The notes under the pieces are model-generated. The model ran no database searches. It was given only the letters and a program-made list of their open reading frames with translations, and was not told where the DNA came from. A stretch of DNA of 64,000 nucleotides from Paradevosia shaoguanensis (GTDB lineage Bacteria; Pseudomonadota; Alphaproteobacteria; Rhizobiales; Devosiaceae), in NCBI RefSeq assembly GCF_016801025.1, contig NZ_CP068983.1:1736001-1800000 (forward strand). The letters are read 5' to 3'. A program made the translations under genes and the position numbers. Positions 16,767 through 25,995 of this stretch are shown piece by piece (position 1 is the first letter of the stretch; every line of letters starts with the position of its first letter).

Positions 16767-19557
16767 ATCTCGACCGCGAAAACCGCTCTTTGCCGCCAAG
16801 GCGGCAGACGTATTGATCGCCGAGCTCGACAGGGAAGTCGGCGATCTCTCGCCCAAGTCGCGCGAGGCCCGTGCGCTGGTGCTGGCGCATCTGCGCAAAT
16901 CCCTGGCCGAGGCGCGCCAGAGCGCCGAGGCGGAACTGCGGGCGAGCGGGAAGGGATTGCGCTGCGCGCAGAACCTCGCCGCCGCCGAAGACGAGATCAT
17001 CCGCGCCATCCACGGCTATGCCATCACCCGGGTCTATCCGGTGGACAATCCCTCGGGAGCCGAGAATATCGCGCTGGCCGCCGTAGGCGGCTATGGTCGC
17101 GGCACGCTGGCACCGGGCTCGGACATCGACCTGCTTTTCATCCTGCCCTACAAGCAGACGCCCTGGGGCGAGCAGGTTACCGAATATATCCTCTACATGC
17201 TCTGGGACCTGGGCCAGAAGGTCGGTCACGCCGTCCGCTCCGTGGATGAGTGCATCCGCATGGCGCGCTCGGACATGACGGTGCGTACGGCGACGCTCGA
17301 AGCCCGCTATCTCACCGGCGACCGGCCGCTTTTCGATACGCTGGTCAAGCGGTTCGAGACCGAGATCATGCCCAAGACGGGGCCCGAATTCATCGCCGCC
17401 AAGATGGCCGAACGTGATGAGCGGCACCACCAGATGGGCAATACGCGCTACGTCGTCGAGCCCAATATCAAGGACGGAAAGGGGGGCCTGCGGGACCTCA
17501 ACACGCTTTTCTGGATCGGCAAGTATTTTTACCAGGTCAAGACGGCCGAGGAGCTGGTCGGAAAGGGCGTGTTTTCGGCCGAGGAATACCGGCAGTTCCA
17601 GCGCGCCGAAGACTTTTTGTGGGCGGTGCGCTGCAACCTGCATTTCCTCACCGGGCGCGCCGATGAGAAACTGACTTTCGACGTACAGCCGGAACTGGCG
17701 GCGAGGCTCGGCTATACCGACCGGGTCGGCATGCTCGGGGTCGAGCGCTTCATGAAGCGCTACTTCCTCGTGGCCAAGGATGTGGGCGACCTGACGCGCA
17801 TCTTCTGCGCCAGCCTCGAATTCAACCACGTCAAGGACATGGACCTCGTGGGGCGCGTCCTGGCGCCGTTCCGCTCGGGCAAGCAGAAGATCAAGGGCGA
17901 GCCGGATTTCATCATCGATACCGGCCGGCTCAATATCGCGGCGCCTGATGTGTTTTCGAAGGACCCGGTCAACCTCATCCGCATGTTCCTCGTGGCGGGG
18001 CGGCACGAATTGCTGTTCCACCCCGATGCGATCAAGGAAATCCGGCGGTCGCTGCGACTCATCGACGGCGAGCTGCGCGCCAATGCCAAGGCCAATGGCT
18101 GCTTTCTCGACATCCTGACCTCGCCGCTTTCGGTCGAGCGCATCCTGCGGCAGATGAACGAGAGCGGGGTATTGGGCAAGTTCGTGCCCGATTTCGGCAA
18201 GATCGTCGCCCTGATGCAGTTCAACATGTACCACCATTACACGGTGGACGAGCACCTGATCCGCGCCGTGGGCGTCATGGCACAGATTGCCAATGGCGGC
18301 CTGCGCGACGAGCTGCCGCTGACCCACGAATTGCTGCCGCATCTCAACGATACGCGGCTGCTTTACGTGGCGCTTTTCCTCCACGACATCGCCAAGGGGC
18401 GGCCGGAAGACCATTCCACCGCCGGCGCTCGCATCGCGCGAAAATTCTGTCCGCGGTTGGGACTGTCGCCCGCCGAAACCGAGACCGTGGCCTGGCTGGT
18501 GCAGCATCACCTGGTGATGAGCGAAGTCGCCCAATCGCGCGACATCCAGGATCCCGAAACGGCCAAGGCCTTTTCGGAAGTCGTGCAGTCGCCGCAACGA
18601 CTGGCGCTGCTCATGATCCTGACCGCCTGCGATATCCGGGCGGTCGGTCCGGGCGTCTGGTCGGGCTGGAAAGGTTCGCTCCTCCGCGCGCTATACTACG
18701 CGACCGAGCCGCTGCTCTCGGGTGGGCATTCGCAGGTTTCCCAGGAACATCGCGTAGCCGAGGCCAAGCATGCACTGGCCGCCGCGCTCACCTCCTGGCC
18801 GGCCGAGGATGTCGAGGCCTATGTGGCCCGGCACTACAACCATTACTGGCTGCGCGCGGAGCCCGAGCTCCAGATCGAGCATGCCAAGATGATCCGCGCG
18901 GCCGACGGGGCGGGCGAACCCTTTGCCGGCTCGATCCGCATCAAGGCCTTCGAGGGCATCACCGAGATTTCCTTCTACATGCCCGACCATCCGCGGCTGC
19001 TCTCGCTGATCGCCGGGGCCTGCACGATGAGCGAAGCTTCGATCATCGGTGCGCAGGTGTTTTCGACGCGCGACGGTCGCGCCATCGATACGTTCAGGCT
19101 GCGGCGGGCCTTTACCTCCGACGAAGACGAGAAGGTGCGGGCCACCAGGATCATCGAGACAACCAAGCAATTGCTGCAGGGCAAACGGCAGATCCTCATC
19201 GACCTGGGCAAGGAAAGCCGCCACAACCGACGTCTCAAGCCGTTCTCGGTGCCGGCGGAGGTACTGGTATCCAATGCGCTTTCGGAGAAATTCACCGTCA
19301 TCGAATTGTCCGGGCTCGACCGGACGGGCCTGCTGCACGATCTGACTCGCGAGATTTCGGACCTCAACCTCACCATCGGCTCGGCCCATATCGGCACCTA
19401 TGGCGAGAAGGCGGTAGACGTCTTCTATGTGACGGACCTCACGGGCCACAAAATCGATTCCAAGGCGCGGCAGAACAAGATACGCGACCGGCTGCTGACG
19501 GTTTTCCACCCCAAGCCTGCCGAGGAACGCCGGCAGCAGCTCATGGCGAACGGCTAA
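16747..19557 (+). CDS. glnD: PII uridylyltransferase / uridylyl-removing enzyme
   Basis: Senses glutamine and adds or removes UMP on PII proteins, controlling nitrogen assimilation. The 936-residue protein has the nucleotidyltransferase motif GGYGRGTLAPGSDIDLL near residues 114-130, an HD hydrolase domain (FLHDIAKGRPEDHS near residue 545) and two C-terminal ACT domains (about 735-800: ITEISFYMPDHPRLL; about 845-920: VIELSGLDRTGLLHDLTREI). Full length. The 20-nt overlap with mutS is common in this lineage. Confidence 0.97.
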   Translation: MPLAEAESRPRKPLFAAKAADVLIAELDREVGDLSPKSREARALVLAHLRKSLAEARQSAEAELRASGKGLRCAQNLAAAEDEIIRAIHGYAITRVYPVDNPSGAENIALAAVGGYGRGTLAPGSDIDLLFILPYKQTPWGEQVTEYILYMLWDLGQKVGHAVRSVDECIRMARSDMTVRTATLEARYLTGDRPLFDTLVKRFETEIMPKTGPEFIAAKMAERDERHHQMGNTRYVVEPNIKDGKGGLRDLNTLFWIGKYFYQVKTAEELVGKGVFSAEEYRQFQRAEDFLWAVRCNLHFLTGRADEKLTFDVQPELAARLGYTDRVGMLGVERFMKRYFLVAKDVGDLTRIFCASLEFNHVKDMDLVGRVLAPFRSGKQKIKGEPDFIIDTGRLNIAAPDVFSKDPVNLIRMFLVAGRHELLFHPDAIKEIRRSLRLIDGELRANAKANGCFLDILTSPLSVERILRQMNESGVLGKFVPDFGKIVALMQFNMYHHYTVDEHLIRAVGVMAQIANGGLRDELPLTHELLPHLNDTRLLYVALFLHDIAKGRPEDHSTAGARIARKFCPRLGLSPAETETVAWLVQHHLVMSEVAQSRDIQDPETAKAFSEVVQSPQRLALLMILTACDIRAVGPGVWSGWKGSLLRALYYATEPLLSGGHSQVSQEHRVAEAKHALAAALTSWPAEDVEAYVARHYNHYWLRAEPELQIEHAKMIRAADGAGEPFAGSIRIKAFEGITEISFYMPDHPRLLSLIAGACTMSEASIIGAQVFSTRDGRAIDTFRLRRAFTSDEDEKVRATRIIETTKQLLQGKRQILIDLGKESRHNRRLKPFSVPAEVLVSNALSEKFTVIELSGLDRTGLLHDLTREISDLNLTIGSAHIGTYGEKAVDVFYVTDLTGHKIDSKARQNKIRDRLLTVFHPKPAEERRQQLMANG

Positions 19558-19561
19558 CGCG

Positions 19562-21121
19562 GTGAGCCTTTACCGTAATTTCCTGAGCGTCGGCGGATGG
19601 ACGGTCGGCAGTCGCGTGCTCGGCTTCGTGCGCGACGCGCTGGTGGCGGCGGTGCTGGGCACCGGCTTTGCCGCCGACGCCTATGTCGCCGCCTTCCGCT
19701 TTCCGAACCTTTTCCGACGGCTTTTTGCCGAGGGCGCGTTCAACACCGCCTTTATCCCTCTCTTTGCCAAGTCGCTTGAGCAGGAGGGCGAAGACCCCGC
19801 CCGCGCATGGGCCTCACGCATCATTTCCTGGTTGGTCGTGGTGGTGACGGCGGTCACCATCCTCGTCGAAATCTTCATGCCGTGGATCTTGGTCCCCTTC
19901 GTGCCGGGCTTCCTCGACGATCCGCAAAAGTTCGACCTCACGGTGCTGCTGACGCGGATCTGCTTCCCGTATCTCATGTGCATGTCGCTGATGGCCGCCT
20001 ACGCAGCCATCCTCAACGCGCTCAACCGCTTCACGGCGGCGGCGTTTGCGCCGGTATTGCTCAACATCGTCATGATCGTCTTCATGGCGCCGCTCATCAT
20101 CGGGGCCCCCAAGACCGATGTCGAAACGGCGATCTGGGTGTCGATCGGTACGCTCGCCGGTGGTGTTGCCCAGCTCGCCTTCGTCTATGCGGCGATCCGG
20201 CGGGCGAAGTTCGTGCCCAAATTCGTCTGGCCGAAATTCGATAGCGAGGTGAAGCGGTTCTGGATTCGCGCGGTGCCGGCGATCATTGCCGGGGGCATCA
20301 CGCAGGTGAACCTCTTCGTGGGCACCATCATCGCCTCGGGCGCCCCCAGCGCCATGGCGCTGATCTATTATGCCGACCGGCTCTACCAGCTGCCTCTGGG
20401 CATTATCGGCATCGCCATAGGTACGGTGCTGCTGCCCGAGCTGTCGCGGCACCTGGCCGGCAAACGCTTCAAGGAAGCCGAAGCTTCCCAGACGCAGGCG
20501 TTGCTGATTTCGATGCTGCTGTCGATGCCGGCAGCGACGGCGCTGATCGCCTTGGCGCAGCCGATCGTGCAGGTGCTGTTCGAACGCGGTGAATTCACCC
20601 ATGCGGCCACGATCGAGACCGCCAAGGTGCTGATCTGGTTCGCGGCAGGACTGCCGGCTTATGTATTGATCCGCGTGCTGCAACCGGGCTTTTTCGCGCG
20701 CGAGGATACGGTGACGCCGACGATCTTCGCGGGTATTTCGGTAGTGGTGAACATCGTGCTCTCGCTGCTGCTTTTCCCGAGTCTCCAGCATGTCGGCATC
20801 GGCATTGCGACCTCGGCAGCGGCCTGGGTCAATACGCTCCTCTTGGGCTTCTTCCTCTATCGGCGCAGCCATTTCGTGCTGCCGGCCGCCGAGTGGCGGC
20901 GCCATGCGGTGATCGTGGCGATTTCTGCCCTGATGGCTGGTGTGCTCTATGGGCTTGCGGTGCTGATGGCGCCGCTCTTTGCCGCCAATATCCTGGTGCA
21001 GCTCGTTGCGCTCGGTTTCCTTGTCGGGTTCGGCATGGCGCTTTATTTCGCGCTCGTGCACGTGACCCGCGTACAGCCGCTGGGCGTATTGCTCAAGCGG
21101 TTGCGGCGTCGACCGGCCTGA
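19562..21121 (+). CDS. murJ: Lipid II flippase MurJ
   Basis: Flips lipid-linked peptidoglycan precursor across the inner membrane. The 519-residue polytopic protein has about 14 membrane segments and the family opening SLYRNFLSVGGWTVGSRVLG then FVRDALVAAVLG and AFRFPNLFRRLFAEGAFNTA near residue 45. YADRLYQLPLGIIGIAIGTV lies near residue 268. The start is GTG at 19562, four bases after the glnD stop, so cotranscription is likely. Confidence 0.97.
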   Translation: MSLYRNFLSVGGWTVGSRVLGFVRDALVAAVLGTGFAADAYVAAFRFPNLFRRLFAEGAFNTAFIPLFAKSLEQEGEDPARAWASRIISWLVVVVTAVTILVEIFMPWILVPFVPGFLDDPQKFDLTVLLTRICFPYLMCMSLMAAYAAILNALNRFTAAAFAPVLLNIVMIVFMAPLIIGAPKTDVETAIWVSIGTLAGGVAQLAFVYAAIRRAKFVPKFVWPKFDSEVKRFWIRAVPAIIAGGITQVNLFVGTIIASGAPSAMALIYYADRLYQLPLGIIGIAIGTVLLPELSRHLAGKRFKEAEASQTQALLISMLLSMPAATALIALAQPIVQVLFERGEFTHAATIETAKVLIWFAAGLPAYVLIRVLQPGFFAREDTVTPTIFAGISVVVNIVLSLLLFPSLQHVGIGIATSAAAWVNTLLLGFFLYRRSHFVLPAAEWRRHAVIVAISALMAGVLYGLAVLMAPLFAANILVQLVALGFLVGFGMALYFALVHVTRVQPLGVLLKRLRRRPA

Positions 21122-21195
21122 TCCATCCCCTTGCGCTTTCCAGCCGCTTTTTGCGATAAGCCCATCCGTCCGCTTCCATAACGAGACTCTTGAGA

Positions 21196-22227
21196 ATGGC
21201 CTTCACCCAGCGCGTGTTTTCCGGCATCCAGCCTTCGGGCGACCTGCACCTCGGCAATTATCTTGGCGCCATCCGCCGCTTCGTGCCTCTGCAGGACCAG
21301 TACGACTGCATCTATTGCGTGGTCGACATGCATGCCATCACCGTCTGGCAGGAGCCGAACGACCTTCGCCGCGCCACGCGCGAAGTCGCAGCCGCCTATA
21401 TCGCTGCGGGAATCGATCCCAAGAAGGCCATCGTCTTCAACCAGAGCCAGGTGATGCAGCACGCCGAGCTCGCCTGGGTGTTCAACTGCATCGCCCGCAT
21501 CGGGTGGATGTATCGGATGACCCAGTTCAAGGACAAAGCCGGCAAGAACTCGGAAAACGTCTCGCTGGGCCTCCTCGCCTATCCTTCGCTGATGGCGGCC
21601 GACATCCTGCTCTACAAGGCCACGCACGTGCCGGTCGGCGACGACCAGAAGCAGCATCTCGAACTCACGCGCGACATCGCCCAGAAATTCAACAACGATT
21701 ACAGCGCCTCGATCAAGGAACAGGGGCTGGACCCCGAATTCTTCCCGACCACCGAGCCGATGATCGCCGGTCCCGCCACACGCATCATGTCGCTGCGCGA
21801 CGGCACCAAGAAGATGAGCAAGTCGGACCCGTCCGACCAGTCGCGCATCTCGCTGCTCGACGATGCCGACGGCATCGCCAAGAAGATCAAGCGCGCGACG
21901 ACCGATCCCGAACCGCTGCCGAGCGAGGTCGAGGGCCTCAAAGGGCGCGCCGAGGCCGACAACCTCGTGGGCATCTATGCCGCGCTCTCGGACAAGTCCA
22001 AGGCCGAGGTGCTGGCGCAGTTCGGCGGGCAGGGCTGGGGCGTTTTCAAGCCGGCCCTGGCCGAGCTGGCCGTCTCCGTCCTCGGCCCGGTTTCCGGCGA
22101 GATGAAGCGGCTGGTGAACGATCCGGCGACGATCGACGGTATCCTGCGCGACGGCGCCAATCGGGCCCGCGCCATTGCCGAAGATACGATGCGCGAAGTG
22201 CGCAACATCGTCGGTTTCATCCGCTGA
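21196..22227 (+). CDS. trpS: Tryptophan--tRNA ligase
   Basis: Class I aminoacyl-tRNA synthetase charging tRNA-Trp. The 343-residue protein has the HIGH-equivalent [13 protein letters not shown] near residue 13 and the KMSKS loop [12 protein letters not shown] near residue 205. The ATG at 21196 ([15 protein letters not shown]) fits the family better than the TTG two codons upstream at 21190. It follows murJ in the usual rhizobial order. Confidence 0.97.
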   Translation: MAFTQRVFSGIQPSGDLHLGNYLGAIRRFVPLQDQYDCIYCVVDMHAITVWQEPNDLRRATREVAAAYIAAGIDPKKAIVFNQSQVMQHAELAWVFNCIARIGWMYRMTQFKDKAGKNSENVSLGLLAYPSLMAADILLYKATHVPVGDDQKQHLELTRDIAQKFNNDYSASIKEQGLDPEFFPTTEPMIAGPATRIMSLRDGTKKMSKSDPSDQSRISLLDDADGIAKKIKRATTDPEPLPSEVEGLKGRAEADNLVGIYAALSDKSKAEVLAQFGGQGWGVFKPALAELAVSVLGPVSGEMKRLVNDPATIDGILRDGANRARAIAEDTMREVRNIVGFIR

Positions 22228-22293
22228 CCTTGCGGGACGACCGGCGGAATGAAATTATGAACGCATCCGACGGACAACGACGGGGGCGGCGTC

Positions 22294-22767
22294 TTGGCTG
22301 AAATAGATGGCGAATACCGGCGCAAATTCCTCGTTTTCATCGACGATAGCGAGGAATGCGACCGGGCGGTGACCTTTGCGGCCTATCGCACGCGCAGGAC
22401 CGGCGGCACCGTGGTGCTGATGTCTGTGCTCGAACCCCCGGGCTTCAAGGGGCTGGGCGTGGAGGACGTGCTTCGTGCCGAGGCGCTCGAAGAGGCCGAG
22501 CAGAACCTCTCCAAGCGCCTGCGGCGCATTGCCGAGATCGGCGCGATCAAGACCGAAACGGTGATCCGCGAAGGCCGGCCGGCCGACCAGATCGAGGCGG
22601 TGATCCAGCAGGATCCGGGCATTGCGATTCTGGTGCTGGCGGCGGCGACGAATGCCGAGGGGCCGAATGCGCTCATCGCGCACTTTGCCGGCAATAGCCG
22701 GCTGCACGTGCTGGTGACAGTGGTGCCGGGCTCGATGAGCGACGAGGAAATCGTCGCGGTCAGCTAG
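22294..22767 (+). CDS. Universal stress protein (UspA family)
   Basis: A 157-residue single Usp domain. It shows RKFLVFIDDSEECDRAVTFA near residue 10, the central ETVIREGRPADQIEAVI near residue 88 and a degenerate nucleotide loop near the C-terminus (AHFAGNSRLHVLVTVVPG). The G-x2-G-x9-G ATP motif is weak, so ATP binding is uncertain. The likely start is TTG at 22294 after a GGGGGCGG stretch; no ATG or GTG in frame fits. It keeps the trpS-usp-nfuA order. Confidence 0.85.
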   Translation: MAEIDGEYRRKFLVFIDDSEECDRAVTFAAYRTRRTGGTVVLMSVLEPPGFKGLGVEDVLRAEALEEAEQNLSKRLRRIAEIGAIKTETVIREGRPADQIEAVIQQDPGIAILVLAAATNAEGPNALIAHFAGNSRLHVLVTVVPGSMSDEEIVAVS

Positions 22768-22888
22768 TGCTGACTGCAGTATCCGTGGCTTACTGGGCAT
22801 GGCCGCCGGACGGCCCCTCCATGCGTCCGGTGCATTGGACAAGGCCGGGGCTTCAAAATACCTTGCGCAACGCCTTGGGCGACTCTAT

Positions 22889-22905
22889 TTTAGAAGCGTT
22901 CTAAA
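22889..22905 (+). promoter_or_regulatory. Irr-box (iron control element)-like inverted repeat before nfuA
   Basis: TTTAGAA-gcg-TTCTAAA is a perfect inverted repeat with 7-bp arms, ending 26 nt before the nfuA-like ATG. As I recall it, the iron control element bound by Irr in Rhizobiales has this form. Fe-S biogenesis genes are known Irr targets, which fits the gene. Confidence 0.65.
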
Positions 22906-22931
22906 GGTACTTTTGCGCAGGGACCGACGCC

Positions 22932-23498
22932 ATGTTCATCCAGACCGAAGCCACCCCGAATCCGGCAACTCTCAAGTTCCTGCCCGGGCGCGACGTGCTG
23001 GCAGGCGAGCCGCGCGATTTCCGGACGGCCGAAACGGCCGCCATTTCCCCGCTCGCGACCTCGCTCTTCGAAGTGCCGGGCGTGACCGGCGTCTTCCTCG
23101 GCTCGGACTTTGTGGCCGTGTCCAAGGACGAGACAAACTGGGCCCATATCAAGCCGGCGATTCTCGGCGTGATCATGGAGCACTTCCTTTCCGGCAAGCC
23201 GGTGATCGCCGACAACGAAACGGCGGAAAGCGCAGTCGAGGGGGGCGACGAGTTCTTCGACGAGGCCGATAGCGAGACCGTGGAAGTCATCAAGGAATTG
23301 CTGGCGACCCGCGTGCGTCCCGCGGTTGCCATGGATGGCGGAGACATCACCTTCAAGGGTTTCCGTGACGGCACGGTATTCCTGCATATGCAGGGCGCCT
23401 GCTCCGGCTGCCCGTCATCGACGGCGACGTTGCGCAACGGCATCGAAAACCTGCTGCGCCACTTCGTGCCGGGTGTCGAACAGGTCGCGCAGGTCTAG
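22932..23498 (+). CDS. NifU/NfuA-like Fe-S cluster scaffold protein
   Basis: Carries and delivers Fe-S clusters. The 188-residue protein has an N-terminal Nfu domain (MFIQTEATPNPATLKFLPGR, LFEVPGVTGVFLGSDFVAVS) and a C-terminal NifU-like domain (about 110-185) with the cluster CxxC in GACSGCPSSTATLRNGIEN. This is the form common next to trpS/usp in alphaproteobacteria. The start is ATG 22932, and an Irr-like box lies 27 nt upstream, so iron-dependent control is likely. Confidence 0.93.
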   Translation: MFIQTEATPNPATLKFLPGRDVLAGEPRDFRTAETAAISPLATSLFEVPGVTGVFLGSDFVAVSKDETNWAHIKPAILGVIMEHFLSGKPVIADNETAESAVEGGDEFFDEADSETVEVIKELLATRVRPAVAMDGGDITFKGFRDGTVFLHMQGACSGCPSSTATLRNGIENLLRHFVPGVEQVAQV

Positions 23499-23554
23499 TT
23501 CGAGCGAACTGGGCCCACCTCGACTTTGACGTTGGGCGAGATTATCTCTCCCCC

Positions 23555-24172
23555 ATGACCAAGAACGCCCCTGCCCTCCTTGCGATCGATACGGCCGCGC
23601 CGCGCCTGCAACTGGCGCTGCTTGCGGGCGATGCCTGCGATACGAGCATCGACGAGATCGCCCAGGGGCATGCCGAAATCCTCTTCGACCGCATCGATAA
23701 ACTGCTGGCCCGGAATGGGGTCGCCTATGGCGATCTCGACCGCATTGCGGTGACGACGGGTCCGGGCTCGTTTACGGGCCTGCGCATCGGGCTTTCGGCA
23801 GCGCGCGGACTGGGCCTGGCGCTCAAGGTGCCGGTCGTTGGCGTGCCGAGCCTTATGGGTATTTCGCTGGCAGCGGAATGCCGCCCCGTCGCGGTGCTGC
23901 TCGATGCCCGACGTGGAGAGGCTTATTTCCAGCTCTTTTCGGGGCCAGGGATCGGAGCGGACGAAGCCGCGATCCTGCCGATGGACGCGGCACGGTCGCG
24001 GATTCCGGCAGGAGCCGAAATCATCGCATCGCCCTTTGTCGATATCGCCAGGGTGGCGCGGCTTGCCGCCGGGCTCGATCCTGCATCCTATCCGCCCGAA
24101 GCCGCCTATATCCGCGACGCCGATGCCAAGCCGCAGGAAAAGGCGCGCGTGGCCCGCGTGCAGACCCCGTGA
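23555..24172 (+). CDS. tsaB: tRNA threonylcarbamoyladenosine biosynthesis protein TsaB
   Basis: Partner of TsaD in making t6A at tRNA position 37. The 205-residue ASKHA-fold protein has LLAIDTAAPRLQLALL near residue 8, VTTGPGSFTGLRIGLSAARG near residue 66 and LLDARRGEAYFQLF near residue 115. It sits before rimI and fur as in other Rhizobiales. Confidence 0.95.
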   Translation: MTKNAPALLAIDTAAPRLQLALLAGDACDTSIDEIAQGHAEILFDRIDKLLARNGVAYGDLDRIAVTTGPGSFTGLRIGLSAARGLGLALKVPVVGVPSLMGISLAAECRPVAVLLDARRGEAYFQLFSGPGIGADEAAILPMDAARSRIPAGAEIIASPFVDIARVARLAAGLDPASYPPEAAYIRDADAKPQEKARVARVQTP

Positions 24173-24191
24173 TTCACGTGAAACCGCAGCC

Positions 24192-24671
24192 ATGATGAAA
24201 CTCTGGATGGCCCCAGGCGGGCTGCATATCGAGCCGGGCCAGATCGAGGACGCCGAGGCGATGGCCAGGCTCCATGCCGGCGGCTTCTACCGCGGCTGGC
24301 CGCGCGAGGACTTTTCGGCCTATCTCATCGAGGCGAATACGCCGGTGCTGGTGGCATGCGATGCCAAGCGCCGGATGGCGGGCTTTGCCATGCTGCGGCT
24401 GGCAGGCGACGAGGTGGAGCTGCTGACCATTGTCGTCGACAAGAAATGGCGCGGCAAAGGCGTGGGCGCGGCCCTGCTCAAGGCAGCGTTCGAGGACCTG
24501 ATGATGTCGCCGGCGCGCAAGATGTTTCTCGAGGTGGATGCCGGGAACGCGGCGGCCATCAAGCTTTACCGCCGCCACGGCTTTGCGGAGATCGGCACGC
24601 GAAAGGGCTATTATCCACGGCCCGACGGCAGCGCGGCCACTGCCCTTGTCATGGCGCGCGATCTTGGATAA
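24192..24671 (+). CDS. rimI: Ribosomal-protein-alanine N-acetyltransferase RimI (GNAT)
   Basis: A GNAT acetyltransferase, in this position normally annotated as acetylating ribosomal protein S18. The 159-residue protein has the acetyl-CoA motif VDKKWRGKGVGAALLKAAFE near residue 82 and FLEVDAGNAAAIKLYRRHGF near residue 115. The ATG at 24192 is 19 nt after tsaB and gives a normal length; the frame stays open upstream within tsaB but is not coding there. Confidence 0.88.
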   Translation: MMKLWMAPGGLHIEPGQIEDAEAMARLHAGGFYRGWPREDFSAYLIEANTPVLVACDAKRRMAGFAMLRLAGDEVELLTIVVDKKWRGKGVGAALLKAAFEDLMMSPARKMFLEVDAGNAAAIKLYRRHGFAEIGTRKGYYPRPDGSAATALVMARDLG

Positions 24672-24690
24672 CCCCGAGCGAAAGGGGCCG

Positions 24691-25128
24691 ATGATGAACA
24701 CACCCAATGCCGCAACTCTGGAAGAGCAGTGCGCTGCCCGCGGCATGCGCATGACCGACCAGCGCCGGGTCATCGCGCAGGTGATCGAGCAGAGCGACGA
24801 CCATCCGGACGTCGAGGAACTCTACAACCGCGCCTCCAAGATCGATCCGAGGATCTCGCTCTCGACCGTCTACCGCACGGTCAACCTCTTCGAGGAAGCG
24901 GGCCTTGTCACCAAGCACGATTTCAAGGATGGACGTGCCCGGTTCGAACTCATTCCGGACGAGCACCACGACCACCTGATCGACATCCGCTCCGGGAAGG
25001 TCATCGAGTTCCGCAATGAGGAAATCGAGGCCATCCAGGACGTGATCGCCAAGCGCCTGGGCTACAAGCTGGTGGACCATCGGCTCGAACTCTACGCGGT
25101 GCCGCTCGAGAAAGGCCCCAAGAAGTGA
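24691..25128 (+). CDS. fur: Fur family metalloregulator (Fur/Mur type)
   Basis: A 145-residue DNA-binding metal sensor. The winged helix is RMTDQRRVIAQVIEQSDDHP then DVEELYNRASKIDPRISLST near residues 20-60; the metal site is in DEHHDHLIDIRSGKVIEF near residue 95. Only one Cys (near residue 14) is present, so the CxxC structural zinc pairs of E. coli Fur are missing, as is usual for alphaproteobacterial Fur/Mur, which mainly senses manganese. Start ATG at 24691 or 24694. Its stop overlaps the plsC GTG. Confidence 0.9.
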   Translation: MMNTPNAATLEEQCAARGMRMTDQRRVIAQVIEQSDDHPDVEELYNRASKIDPRISLSTVYRTVNLFEEAGLVTKHDFKDGRARFELIPDEHHDHLIDIRSGKVIEFRNEEIEAIQDVIAKRLGYKLVDHRLELYAVPLEKGPKK

Positions 25129-25925
25129 TCTTCCGCAGTCTCTTCTTCATCTTCGTCTACATACCCGTGATGCTGGTGGGCATTCCCGGCCAATGGATCA
25201 TCACCAAGCTCGGGCTCGACTGGAATTTCCTGCCACGGCTTTTTCACAAGACCGGCTGCGTGTTCCTGGGCCTCAAGGTGACGGTGGTTGGCAAGCCCGA
25301 GACGGGAAAGCCGACGCTGCTGGTCTCCAATCACATTTCCTGGACCGACATCATCGCTATCGGCTCGGTGGCCGACGTGACGTTCGTGGCCAAGAGCGAA
25401 ATCCGCGACTGGCCGTTCGTAGGCTTCATGGCCTCGCTGCAGCGCACGCTTTATGTCGATCGCAAGCGACGGAGCGACGCGGGCCGCGCCAGCCGGGAAA
25501 TGGGCGCACATCTGGCCAAAGGCTCGGCGGTGCTGCTCTTTGCGGAGGGACAGTCGGACATCGGCACGCATGTGCTGCCGTTCCGCTCGGCGCTGATCGG
25601 GGCGGCGCAGCACGCCATGGCCGAGGCAGGGGCTACCGACGTCTATATCCAGCCGCTGACCGTCGCCTATACGCGGCTCCAGGGCCTGCCGGTCTCGCGC
25701 AACGAGCGCTCGTTCATCGCCTGGATCAAGTCCAAGTCGGTCAAGCAGAATATCCGCGAAATCCTCTCGGGCCCGACCAAGGATGTGACCCTGGCTTTCG
25801 GCGTGCCGCGCCAGATCTCGGCGACCGACGACCGCAAGGCCATCGCCAAGGCGGCGGAGGGCGACGTGCGGCGCATGCTGGTGGCACTCAATCGCGGGCT
25901 CCCCCTGCCGGCAGTGGCGGACTGA
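25125..25925 (+). CDS. 1-acyl-sn-glycerol-3-phosphate acyltransferase (PlsC-like)
   Basis: Acylates lysophosphatidic acid or a related lysolipid at the inner membrane. The 266-residue protein has an N-terminal membrane segment ([20 protein letters not shown]), the acyltransferase motif SNHISWTDI near residue 68 (HX4D-like: His-Ile-Ser-Trp-Thr-Asp) and FAEGQSD near residue 144. The start is GTG at 25125 in a GTGA overlap with the fur stop. A GGGGTGC/GCACCCC stem (25934-25951) follows. Confidence 0.9.
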   Translation: MIFRSLFFIFVYIPVMLVGIPGQWIITKLGLDWNFLPRLFHKTGCVFLGLKVTVVGKPETGKPTLLVSNHISWTDIIAIGSVADVTFVAKSEIRDWPFVGFMASLQRTLYVDRKRRSDAGRASREMGAHLAKGSAVLLFAEGQSDIGTHVLPFRSALIGAAQHAMAEAGATDVYIQPLTVAYTRLQGLPVSRNERSFIAWIKSKSVKQNIREILSGPTKDVTLAFGVPRQISATDDRKAIAKAAEGDVRRMLVALNRGLPLPAVAD

Positions 25926-25995
25926 CGCGTGGTGGGGTGCTGCGGCACCCCTTCCCATTGGCGCGGTCGGTCATTTCCTGCTAAGACGCCGCCCC

